NCBI GenBank assembly: GCA_004802725.1
Contig: SGPM01000600.1
Coordinates: 1 to 10,621, forward strand
Source: Antrodiella citrinella
Lineage: Eukaryota; Basidiomycota; Agaricomycetes; Polyporales; Steccherinaceae
Length of the DNA stretch: 10,621 nucleotides
Reading direction: 5' to 3'
Below, one piece after another: positions 1 to 7,784 of this stretch; the stretch's first letter is position 1, and the number at the start of each line of letters is the position of its first letter. The notes under the pieces are model-generated. The model had not been told where the DNA came from. It was given only the letters and a program-made list of their open reading frames with translations, and searched no databases. The position numbers and the translations under genes are program-made.

Positions 1-7
1 CGTACAT

Positions 8-301
8 TCAAAAGAAATGCCACCCCGCAGTCCTCAAGTCATTTCTGCTCTGCCCTGCTCGCCATTTCATCATTCCAATACTGGTGCAACCTGCAACGAC
101 CTCCACAAACACGACACCCTCTCTTTGTGGTAAGTGAGCAGTCTTTGCGTCATCCGAAATCCTCACGATGTGACTGACACGCCTGACGATTGCTAGCGGA
201 AGCTCGTAGACAGTCGCAATTGATTGATCGGCGGTGGTATCCTTGTCAATACGAATCAGGATCACTCCGTTCGCCGCTGCCAAATCACGTCCCTCACTCA
301 T
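8..301 (-). CDS. Unidentified 97-codon open reading frame, doubtful
   Basis: An ATG-initiated frame of 97 codons ends with TGA close to the left edge of the window. I do not recognise the product. The predicted peptide starts MSEGRDLAAANGV, has alternating hydrophobic and charged residues, and shows no signal peptide, membrane segment or known motif. Codon choice is mixed and does not clearly favour a real gene. It could be a small single-exon gene, the last exon of a gene, or chance. No splice sites were needed to read it. It lies head-to-head with the F-box remnant on the other strand, about 290 bp away. Confidence 0.2.
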   Translation of the reverse strand: MSEGRDLAAANGVILIRIDKDTTADQSIATVYELPLAIVRRVSHIVRISDDAKTAHLPQREGVVFVEVVAGCTSIGMMKWRAGQSRNDLRTAGWHFF

Positions 302-374
302 TCTCCAATCGTATGAATAATTGAGTCGAGAAGGGCTAAGGACGAGCTTGGATTTTCAGGTTGAGCGAGGGAGC

Positions 375-588
375 TATAAGCGCTGAATCCTCAAGCTACA
401 TGATCAAGGTGCCGCTCTTTGTTCGTCTTGTCTTTCTTCCACCATCTGCTCCGCAAGTTATACATCATGTACTATTCCTTCAAGCACAACTGAGGTGCGT
501 AAGACCTGCTAATGCTCACATTCCACACTATCATCCATCTAACACGTTGCTTTTGCAGCCTCGCTAGACTTTGATTTGAGTGGCACAA
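375..588 (+). promoter_or_regulatory. Probable core promoter and leader with a 5' UTR intron, upstream of the F-box remnant
   Basis: A TATAAG box at 375-380 is followed by a pyrimidine-rich stretch at about 411-447, the usual layout of a fungal transcription start. A canonical intron fits at 495-558 (64 bp): donor GTGCGT, a CTAA-type branch site, and acceptor TTTTGCAG. It would place a short second leader exon directly before the ATG at 589. All of this is inferred from sequence pattern alone. It suggests the downstream broken gene was once transcribed. Confidence 0.45.
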
Positions 589-971
589 ATGTCTACAGCA
601 CGGATTGCCCACAATGGGCTCGTACCAGACCTAGATGCGGAGGTCATCGGTTTACTTGCAGACAATCCTGACTCCTTGCAAGCGTGCGCACTCGTTTGCA
701 AACCCTGGCTCGCCGCCAGTCGTATCTACCTCTTCCGCAACATCATTATCTAGTGTTCCGTCGTTTTGAAGAAGTCGTTGTTTATTCACCTGTGGTCCTG
801 AAATGCATCCAGACCCTTAGCTTGAAAGCGATGTTGCTACACCACCTCAGCCTCTTCGGGTACGTATCCCGCAATCCTTTTTGGATGTCGGATGCCGAAC
901 TGTGTTCATTCCTCACGCCATCTGTTGTGAACCAGTGTATATGCGAGCTGCTCAAGATTGTAACTATGTGA
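589..971 (+). pseudogene. F-box-like gene remnant, interrupted by a stop and frameshift
   Basis: From the ATG at 589 the frame reads 54 codons to a TAG at 751. The peptide carries the typical mushroom F-box-like N-terminus: LVPDLDAEVIGLL, then DSLQACALVCKPWL and SRIYLFRNI. In this family the F-box recruits an SCF ubiquitin ligase through Skp1, and a leucine-rich region selects the target. After the stop, a different frame continues with family-like segments: RRFEEVVVYSPVV, IQTLSLK, LHHLSLFGYV and SFLTPSVV, ending at the TGA at 969-971. The stop, the frame change and a shortened F-box-to-repeat spacer argue for a decayed gene rather than a missed intron; the only GT before the stop would give an intron of about 32 bp. 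A full-length family member is several hundred residues longer. The foldback element lies 217 bp downstream. Confidence 0.7.
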
Positions 972-1188
972 TGTAGAATAGTTTGAGGCAGTCTTCGTAG
1001 TTCACGACTACTTCACGATGCAAACGTATTCGATCTTAGTTTGAGAGAGAGATAAGACTCGTGATAAGCTATCAGAAGCCGCTGAACTCAAGATCACTGT
1101 AAATCGTCCTACAGAGTTGAGAACGCGAGTCGCAATTAGGCGTGCGAGACTTAGAACGGCGAGATGAGTATACAGGAGTGGGCTCCGA
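972..1188. other. Stretch between the F-box remnant and the foldback element
   Basis: No gene is seen. Reading frames are short and interrupted on both strands. Parts may be further decayed 3' sequence of the F-box gene, for example an Arg-rich frame around 1090-1165, but I could not establish homology. No target-site duplication of the neighbouring element is obvious at its edge. Confidence 0.4.
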
Positions 1189-1479
1189 AATCCATTCACA
1201 CGCCGGCGACTGAGTGATTCCACCGTCGGTAGAAATGCAAGTAAGATACGAAGTAGTATTTAATATATTAACGCTCATACAAACCGTGGTAAAATTTGAT
1301 ATATTGACAACTTGTAAGATGTATAGCAAAATTTTAAATGCTATCGCACATTTTATTGTTTGGTAAAACTTCAACTACTAACGGTGGTAGTATGTTCGTT
1401 AAATCTTCATATTTTACTTGACATTCTACATGTGTTAAGACTTCAAGTTTTACGGACGAGATTAAACTTGAAGTTCTAT
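1189..1479 (+). repeat. Left arm of the foldback element
   Basis: Reverse complement of 1621-1911 over its full 291 bp. Its outer end is AATCCATTCACACGCC and its inner end is AAACTTGAAGTTCTAT. Its last 50 bp hold a short inverted pair of an 11-mer, ACTTCAAGTTT and AAACTTGAAGT. Confidence 0.9.
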
Positions 1480-1620
1480 TAGACTTCCAACACTGCCCAG
1501 AGGGCCGAGGATTGTCAGTGCGTCCACCGAAATATAGTCATCAATCATGCTGAGGATGTTCATTAATAAAAGGAAGCTAAATGGCTCTTCTAGAGGGCAC
1601 CATTATTCCTACTGCATGTG

Positions 1621-1911
1621 ATAGAACTTCAAGTTTAATCTTGTCCGTAAAACTTGAAGTCTTAACACACGTAAAATGTCAAGTAAAATATGAAGATTTA
1701 ACAAACATACTACCACTGTTAGTAGTTGAAGTTTTACCAAACATTAAAATGTGCGATAGCATTTAAAATTTTGCTATACATTTTACACGTTGTCAATATA
1801 TCAAATTTTACCACGGTTTGTATGAGCGTTAATATATTAAATACTACTTCGTATCTTGCTTGCATTTCTACCGACGGTAGAATCACTCAGTCGCCGGCGT
1901 GTGAATGGATT
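1621..1911 (-). repeat. Right arm of the foldback element
   Basis: Matches the left arm in inverted orientation. The inner 11-mer pair is at 1626-1636 and 1650-1660, separated by 13 nt, and a related GTTGAAGTTTTAC sits at 1725-1737. Differences from the left arm are mostly transitions; four are CpG against TpG or CpA. Confidence 0.9.
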
Positions 1912-2092
1912 GAGGGAAGCCCTGACCGAAATGGGTCGTAGAGCACGTCTTGGGTCCCCCGAGTGTAGCGGTGAGGGTGATGGATTGATTCATGTGGGAG
2001 CCGGAGGAACTGTCGCAGTTGATTCGTCACGACCAAGTCTAGTTGTCTTGTACCAATTCGCAGTGTATATTACAATTTTCTGCGCCTGAAAG
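1912..2092. other. Spacer between the foldback element and the 3' end of POL4
   Basis: This holds the presumed 3' UTR and terminator of POL4 on the minus strand. A short plus-strand frame runs on from the repeat arm (LREALTEMGRRARLG and beyond, to a stop near 2089). It is faintly like the C-terminal end of F-box-like proteins, which would fit an element inserted into the F-box gene, but the match is too weak to call. Confidence 0.35.
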
Positions 2093-4679
2093 CTACCAAT
2101 GTATTTGACATGGTTTCCGTTTCTGGCTCGTGTCGTGTAGCGTAGGATCGACCCATTCCAATGCTAAAAGGTCGAACACTTCCTTCTCCGTCTTGGGGTA
2201 GAACTGTTTGGAATCGTATCGCCGCGTTCTGGTGGCACAAAGAAGCGTTTCAGCCTACAAGAAGAGATAGGCCCGGAGGAAGGAACTGACATCCCAGAGC
2301 TATCAAACTTCATTCCACTGAGAGTAGGATGTTCGATATGATCAATTTGCATCTGAACCTCACGCTCTATGGTACGCACCATTTATCTTTCGCCCATTGC
2401 CTCAGGTCTCTCTGGAACATGATGCTGCCGCTCCACCCAATGACGGCACTCCAGTAGACTTCTGGATGCGCAAATATCAGGTCTAGTCTCCGTCGTACGC
2501 CATGTCCCTTGTTCTCTTTGTAGAAGGGAGAAGAAGGCGGAAGAATGAAGACTGTGAGAGCCTTCTCGAGGGAGTCCCAATGCGTCGTACGGAGAGGGTT
2601 GTGGCCGTGGAAGCTGGATAGATCTGGACCAAACAATGAGTTTAACGGAATAGGCGATGTGAAGACCTGAAAGATTCACGCATTACATGTGTAACCATGC
2701 CTATGCGCGATGATGATACGTCAATCGAGTGTTTTTCGAGGGGAGGAACCGAAGCGCACCTTGCTCGTGAAGCTGTCTGACGAGCTTTTTGCATAAACCC
2801 TTCACCTTGGTCGCATCCGGATGAGTGAAGACGATGTCTACATCATTGCTCTCTGGCTTCCCTCGTCGGTAGCTGAACACCATATCAATACGCGACATAG
2901 AGAGCGGTGAAGAAACAAACCCTCCGACAATTGTGGATGTACATCCGGGCTCTAGCACGTCAAGCTCTCGCATGACCACTCTACCCATTTCCTCCACTTC
3001 GGCTTTGGGTATCCTGGAGGCGAATCAGCATGCAGATCCAACGAGGAGCATGAACGGCCTAACGCACTTGATAGCCAAGTCCTCTCTTAGCCCTAGCGCG
3101 ACTCTAATCCAGCTTTCACCCAGCTCACTCCCTTGATCACCGATCATGGCGCCACCTCCCAGAGTCTTGCCTTTTGGGACCGTGTCCTTGGCTTCCCCTT
3201 TCCCCGGCCACCATTTCTCGTGTGGTTTCTCCAAGTCCTCCGGACCATCCCCACCCTCCTCCGTCACCTCAGCGTTGCCCTGACCCTCCTGCAGCACCTC
3301 GTCCGGATCAGCACTGTAGTACACCTCCAGATCGTCTAAAGTCTGTAGGCCCAACGCGACTAGCTTCCGTGCCGTGTTCGGTCCGATCCCGTATACAGAG
3401 GAGAACGTCGACAAGGCTTGAAATCGAGTGGAAGCGGAGATGCGTCGGGCTTCGGCGATACGACCCGTGTCGAGAAACTCTTCGACAAGGCCTATGATCT
3501 TCGTGCCTATGTGCGGGAGTTTGGCGGCTTGTGAGCGGGAGGTGATAACGTGTGGATATGCTATGGAAGCGAAGCTGCAGTCAGATCGGTGTTTAGAACT
3601 GGCAGGGCTGGGCAGTGTACCTTTGAGCGTGCTGATTGCACGAGCGTAGCTCAGCGCACTTCTTTCCTCTCCTTCCAAAGCTCTGCTGCGCCTGATGATA
3701 TCCAGTTGCAATGCTAGGTTCTGGTTCGGACAGACAAGGGGCGAAGCACGTTGACACGCATACCGCGACTTGTAAGATAGCTTCGAGACATCTGTTGGAA
3801 TGGTATGCTCAGGCGCAAGAAGGTTGGACGGTATCCGTGTTTTCGTGACAGAGGGACCTGAGACGACAGCTGCTGTTTTGGAGGTAGGTTTTGATGTCGA
3901 GGTCTGCTTATGTGTTTCGTGGTGAGATGGCTCCGCAAGAGAACCTGCCTCGCTCGGAGGCGGAGAACGATACTTCCCCAGAGCTGGAGGTGGCGGGACA
4001 TCCTCTGCAACTTCATCAGAGTCGTCACAGCCACATGGGCTCAAGTTGCAATCTGGACAATTATCTACCGTGGTTTGGTGAAGATCTTCGATTGCGATAT
4101 ACGATTCACAGGGAAGACCTTTCCCCTCCTTCACGGAGTCTCGTAACCAATCTGGCGTGACTACCGCTTTGTTTTTCTGTGGGGGCATATGTCAGCGTTC
4201 AACTACGAGATTGAAAACCATATGAATGTTGCAACGTCGGGCAAATTTGAAGCAGAGAACGAGAAGGAAGATGTACATTTCGTTCCCAGACAAACGAATA
4301 CACATCTCTTTACACGAACTGAATAAGAAGGAACCAAGCAAATATCACAATCGCGCACGTATCAAAGGGATTGAAACAAAACACTCACAGCGATATCCCA
4401 CGCAACATGTCGTTCCAACCTCTTCCTCATTCCAATTGCAGTCACAATCACGTCCGCCTCCTCCACATCGCTGCACAACTTCTCGCAGTTCCGCTCTGCA
4501 AGCTGAAATAGCTCGGCGATAGCAGGCGATTCCAGTTTCGCTTGCACGATGTAGACTTTGACGGAAGGCAGGATCGAGAGTTTGGTACGCTTGGACGAGC
4601 GTGGAGTTGTGTCATCGGCCGATGCGCTGGAGAACCCGGAAGAGGAGGCGTGAGCGGGTCCTGGTCGTTTGAAAGGCAT
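2093..4679 (-). CDS. POL4: Family-X DNA polymerase with BRCT domain (Pol mu/lambda type, POL4-like)
   Basis: Predicted nuclear gap-filling polymerase of non-homologous end joining and base-excision repair. Nine exons, in coding order: 4679-4389, 4176-3621, 3560-3068, 3013-2921, 2872-2760, 2700-2680, 2623-2380, 2317-2291 and 2228-2093. They join in frame to 1974 nt, 657 aa plus stop. The ATG at 4679-4677 is the first in frame. Domains: basic patches near residues 4-5 and 30-33 (possible nuclear signal); BRCT about 35-125 with VTPDWL at 104-108; Cys cluster C137/C140/C145/C147; 8-kDa domain about 232-315; second helix-hairpin-helix YGIGPNTARKL at 339-349; palm with GGYRRGKP at 477-484, catalytic D488 and D490 (DVDIVF) and D570 (RRLDLIF); GWSGS at 585-589; thumb GMKFDSSGITRR at 605-616 and FYPKTEKEVFDLL at 622-634. 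Odd points: Leu307 at the lyase-lysine position, GW at the sugar-gate position, two micro-exons, and an acidic/basic low-complexity insert at about 366-433. Intron 1 is 212 bp, the other seven 48-62 bp. Family assignment is very secure; orthology to Pol mu rather than lambda is inference. Confidence 0.95.
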
Positions 4680-4894
4680 TGTCTCTTGTTTTCCGTGTGG
4701 TCCACGCGTATAATACAGATAGAAGAAATAAAGATAAGTCAAAGATACAAGGAAAGCATTTGTGGTGGAGAAGGAGAGAGGAAGCTGGATCTGAGCGAGA
4801 GAGGAGAGCTAACCAGATAAGATAAGATCCTACTTACTGTAATTGTGGCGATCGGTCATACGGGGCGCTTACATCCTCTTGCTCACCAACCGTC
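4680..4894. promoter_or_regulatory. Divergent POL4/ISA2 promoter with four WGATAR motifs
   Basis: This 215-bp stretch separates the two start codons and must hold both promoters. WGATAR sites are at 4717-4722 (AGATAG), 4732-4737 (AGATAA), and 4815-4820 and 4820-4825, the last two overlapping by one base as AGATAAGATAAG. A purine-rich block at about 4767-4808 is the pyrimidine-rich strand of the POL4 side. GATA factors in fungi control nitrogen and iron genes, and the iron repressors of the Fep1/SreA/Urbs1 group bind such sites. A link to the iron-sulfur gene next to it is inference. No clear TATA box on the ISA2 side. Confidence 0.55.
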
Positions 4895-5731
4895 ATGTCG
4901 ACGTCGACCACAACTCGTCTACTGCACCAATTTATTCGCAGTCCATCACATACACCACGAGCGATTTTAGGAGACGTTCATATCTGCCAGAGAACGCGAA
5001 ATATCCATACCACTTCACGGTCTCACGAAACCGCACTTACACGGCTGAGTCAGACATATGTATCCCACCGGACATTCTCCTCGTCACCAATAATGCGTGC
5101 GTATAAGACTGCAAAGGTCGAGAGCGAGCCTACGATATTGGCGGCGACGCCGTCTCCGGATTTGAAGGATGAGATAGACTTGGTACCGGTGGAACATGCG
5201 ACGTTGCGGTTGACGAGACGTGCAGCGGAGGTGCGTTACAGTTTGCTATCTTCGGAAACACAACACTAATCATTGATATTGCAGCAATTGCATACCATTG
5301 CGGAGAGGCAGCAGAACCCAGAGGTCGGTCTGCGTGTCCGTGTAGACAGCGGAGGCTGTCACGGGTACCAGTACGCTATTGAGCTTTCAGACGGCCGACA
5401 GCCGGACGACTAGTGAGTGCTCAATATCCAAGCTTCATTCATACCAAACCCTGCTCACCTGTATCATTCGTAGTGTTTTCTCTCACACCGAACTGAGACC
5501 GTCGAACGTGTATATTGACGCCGTCTCCCTGGCTCTCATGAAAGGTTCTTTGATTGACTTTGCCACGGAGTTGATTGGATCGTCGTTTAGGGTGGATGAG
5601 AACCCTCAGGTGTGTTTCCATCATTCTTAAAGCCTCCAAGGAGCGTGTCCTGACCGAAGATTTCACAGGCAAAGGGCAGTGGATGTGGATGCGGTGTAAG
5701 CTGGGAACTCAAAGACGACGTTGTACTATAA
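4895..5731 (+). CDS. ISA2: Mitochondrial A-type iron-sulfur cluster assembly protein (ISA2-like)
   Basis: Predicted mitochondrial matrix protein which, with Isa1 and Iba57 in the known pathway, helps build [4Fe-4S] clusters for aconitase-type and radical-SAM enzymes. Four exons, 4895-5230, 5285-5412, 5474-5609 and 5669-5731, join in frame to 663 nt, 220 aa. Introns are 54, 61 and 59 bp with GTGCGT, GTGAGT and GTGTGT donors. The first 70 or so residues are rich in Arg, Ser and Thr and poor in acids, as expected of a mitochondrial presequence. The A-type fold follows, with the three metal-binding cysteines: C137 in SGGCHGYQY, and C206 and C208 in GSGCGCGVSW near the C-terminus. The GGCHG form is the one seen in fungal Isa2. 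Its length is normal for fungal Isa2 with a presequence. It is divergent from POL4 and shares its promoter. The gene appears intact. Confidence 0.93.
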
Positions 5732-6487
5732 CACATCCCTGCGTGCGTATATCCACATTGTAGCTAGTATACCGACCTAATCCTACTCACCTCATTTCCT
5801 TCGACTCGTCCGACGCATGATCAGTCCGCCCGGTCCACGCGTTGACGACCCTGGGCCGCGTGTGTGCGGACTAGTACTGCGGAAAACAGGTCTCGTTATG
5901 TCTAGAGCCGCTGCAGGACTCGGCCCCGAGCGCAATTTTGATGATTGGATGGGTCGGCGACATCCGTCTTGTCGTGAGCGCTTGTGGCATTTCCATCTGA
6001 TTGAGGCACGATTTTTTTCGAGAGGCCTCACGCGAACCTCACTTTTCGGAATCGTGAGTTTGAGTTCGTAAAAGCGTGAACGGCTTCGCGCGTTGCGCTC
6101 GGGCTCGGGATTCGCGTTCATATTGCAGTTACATATCCTCGTGTACACGTTATCTCTATGACGACGCATGGTGAGGCGAGAGTTCTTCAAACTTCAAAGT
6201 TCTTTACCATTGCATACACCCGTTCACACGTGAGTGCCCTGACATCTTATCTACATGTTGTTGCAACATCACTCTGACACAAGCACCCGACAGCCGCACG
6301 TTCGTTCATCACAACCCCAGATCCTATGACCGTGGGGTAATTCCGTATTTGAGCTCGATTCAGCGGATGGGCCAAGATGGGCCATCACGAAACTCAATCT
6401 CTCGCTCGCGATCATCACTGGCGTCCAGATGTACCGGCCAAGCCAAATGTTGATTTGAATTTCTTGACAGACGGACAAGGACAGACA
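5732..6487. other. Gene-poor stretch downstream of ISA2
   Basis: No gene is recognised. It starts with the ISA2 3' UTR. A minus-strand frame of 132 codons (5792-6190) is Arg-rich, with no hydrophobic core or motif, and looks like chance. An imperfect stem lies at 5823-5872, and a CACGTG E-box at 6227-6232. If the unresolved minus-strand gene to the right is real, its 3' UTR would enter this stretch from 6487 leftward. Confidence 0.5.
5823..5872. repeat. Short GC-rich imperfect inverted repeat
   Basis: AGTCCGC (5823-5829) pairs with GCGGACT (5866-5872), and CACGCG (5836-5841) pairs with CGCGTG (5857-5862). The two blocks are separated by an uneven internal bulge and close a 15-nt loop. It lies 91 bp after the ISA2 stop, so it could be a structured 3' UTR element, or it may be chance in GC-rich DNA. 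Confidence 0.3.
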
Positions 6488-7784
6488 TTAATATTGGGCA
6501 TTGGCAACCTGGCAGGAAGAGCTTTGGCAGATCGCGGACACGACGGCAGCGGGACGGGCGTTGTCTTGATCGATAAACGGAGATGCAGATTGCACGCGCG
6601 TCGAGGCTGTATGGCATCCGGACGCCGGTGTTCTCGCAGATTTAATGTCGGGATCCGCAAGCGTTCCGCTCATGATTTCGAACGCAGGTTCGAGTGGTAG
6701 GCGCAAAGTGGAGAGTTGCAGAGAGATAGGGGAACTATATGGGTGGAAAGCCGCTTGCTCTCGAGGATTGAATGGCTTCGGAATTTGAACGAGCTGTGGT
6801 GTGACGATGGCGGCTTGGTCTTGTGAGCGGATAACGTTGTTCAGGTGGAGGAATACCGACAATATTGGAACGACCCACCAGCAGGAACAGATTCATGGCC
6901 AAATCTGAGCAGCGACCAGCAAGAGAGGCAGCGTACTCTTTATCAGAGTGATACCACCCGTACGGTGTGCGTCGATCGAGCTGGTGGCTTCTTAGATCTC
7001 AGCTGTTGCAAATCATTCGTGAAAGACAAAGCCGATGGTTTGATCCGGACCTCCGTTTTCACGTGAAAATCAAATGTCAAGATCGCGAGGTCGCGGGCGA
7101 GTGCGCGAGTGCAAGCCCGAGAGGTTCAGGTTGAATCTGAGGATACAAGACATATATTGTTGCGCGCAAAAGCGATGGTCCCACAAACGCCAAAGCGATA
7201 TAGGCGTACAGGAAATTCGTGAACGGACATATTTCGGGGTGCGGCTTTAAGCATGTTGCGGTTGTGGGTCGGCTGTTATACAACGAGACGCAGCATAAGT
7301 ACTCGACGTCCGCATACCGACGACGAAGAAAGTAGCGTTCGAACGATGTACATGGGCTCGAAGACAACCGACGCAATATGGCTTGGCATGTTCTGAAAGA
7401 AGACAAGGCACAACACCCACCGGGAATACTATCAAGGTCATTTGCGCACCTATGATTAGGTTGCAAGAAGCTCGTGATAGCAAGTTGGGAGGCAGGAGAC
7501 CAGTAGGAGACCACCCGACGCATCCGAAGAATGGCCACGCGGAAAGGCGCAAGGTAAATAAAGCGCAAGGAAGAAGGCAGCTGTTGAGGTAAAGGATCCC
7601 TGTGATCGAGAAAGCTCATGGGGAGGTGATGAAAGAGGCAAGAATGAAGGGGGATGTGTATTTGAACAAGGTTTTGCGGGGCAGATGTTGCGTGCTCTCG
7701 GAAAGTCAGACTCGAGAGGCGTAGGTTGGAAGAAAAGAATGTCGGCGTTCGGGAGGATATCGGTCGGAGAAGGCAGGCTTGCAA
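6488..7784 (-). CDS. Possible unresolved multi-exon gene or relic, partly hydrophobic product; exons not determined
   Basis: I do not recognise this. On the minus strand, coding-like stretches occur in different frames, as in a multi-exon gene. The firmest is the last one, about 6860 down to a TAA at 6488: its codons are GC-ending and varied, and the peptide is Ser/Pro/Gln-rich (for example NVIRSQDQAAIVTPQLV, and ending CQVANAQY), like a cytoplasmic tail. Upstream are hydrophobic stretches such as NFLYAYIALAFVG followed by RATIYVLYPQ (about 7220-7135), and AQMTLIVFPVGVVPCLL in another frame (about 7445-7395). A charged segment, FHVKTEVRIKPSALSF, lies at about 7068-7020. The longest single frame is 7077-7784. 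Several candidate GT-AG introns exist, but no set of exons gave a convincing protein. A multi-pass membrane protein is one possibility; a decayed gene is another. Confidence 0.3.
7056..7069. promoter_or_regulatory. 14-bp perfect palindrome containing an E-box (CACGTG)
   Basis: TTTTCACGTGAAAA is a perfect palindrome. CACGTG is the core site of fungal bHLH regulators of the Cbf1/Pho4 type. It is more than 1 kb from the bZIP start and inside the unresolved minus-strand stretch, so its target, if any, is unclear. Confidence 0.3.

Larger units (their letters stand above)
1189..1911. mobile_element. Foldback / long-inverted-repeat element, non-autonomous (MITE-like)
   Basis: Two 291-bp arms (1189-1479 and 1621-1911) are reverse complements of each other, with no indel and about 10 mismatches by eye (roughly 96-97 % identity). 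They flank a 141-bp centre. The arms are AT-rich, unlike most of the neighbouring sequence. Each arm could encode a similar short peptide, but these frames are a by-product of the palindrome and not a gene. No transposase is present. The outer ends read AATCCATTCACACGCC and its complement. I saw no clear target-site duplication next to them, so the true element ends, or a composite of two inverted solo copies, remain open. A transcript would fold into a near-perfect hairpin. The element sits 181 bp beyond the POL4 stop codon. Confidence 0.8.

Noticed and set aside
1072..1374. Similar open reading frames in both repeat arms (1072-1374 minus, 1726-1941 plus)
   Set aside because: They encode nearly the same peptide only because the arms are inverted copies. 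The peptide has no motif, the flanking parts differ at once beyond the repeat, and the sequence is AT-rich non-coding in character.
1189..1911. CRISPR array, LTR pair or tRNA cluster
   Set aside because: The repeat is one inverted pair, not direct repeats with spacers. The arms lack LTR ends, and no cloverleaf or tRNA box was found here or elsewhere in the window.
2383..2679. Alternative minus-strand frame reading directly from the CAG at 2668-2666 into POL4 exon 7
   Set aside because: It gives a sequence unlike the family. Using the micro-exon at 2680-2700 and the acceptor at 2624 restores THVMHLSSFHGHN, which fits family X.
3133..4160. Several plus-strand open frames of 68-107 codons opposite POL4
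   Set aside because: They are antisense shadows of POL4 exons, with no motif and no splice logic. The minus strand gives a complete, domain-consistent protein.
5792..6190. 132-codon minus-strand frame downstream of ISA2
   Set aside because: Arg-rich throughout, no hydrophobic core, no motif, no plausible promoter. Part of its repeated GPGSSTRGPGG look comes from the GC-rich stem at 5823-5872.
6377..6700. 107-codon plus-strand frame
   Set aside because: It lies opposite the more coding-like minus-strand tail, and its high Arg and Gly content is typical of a shadow frame.
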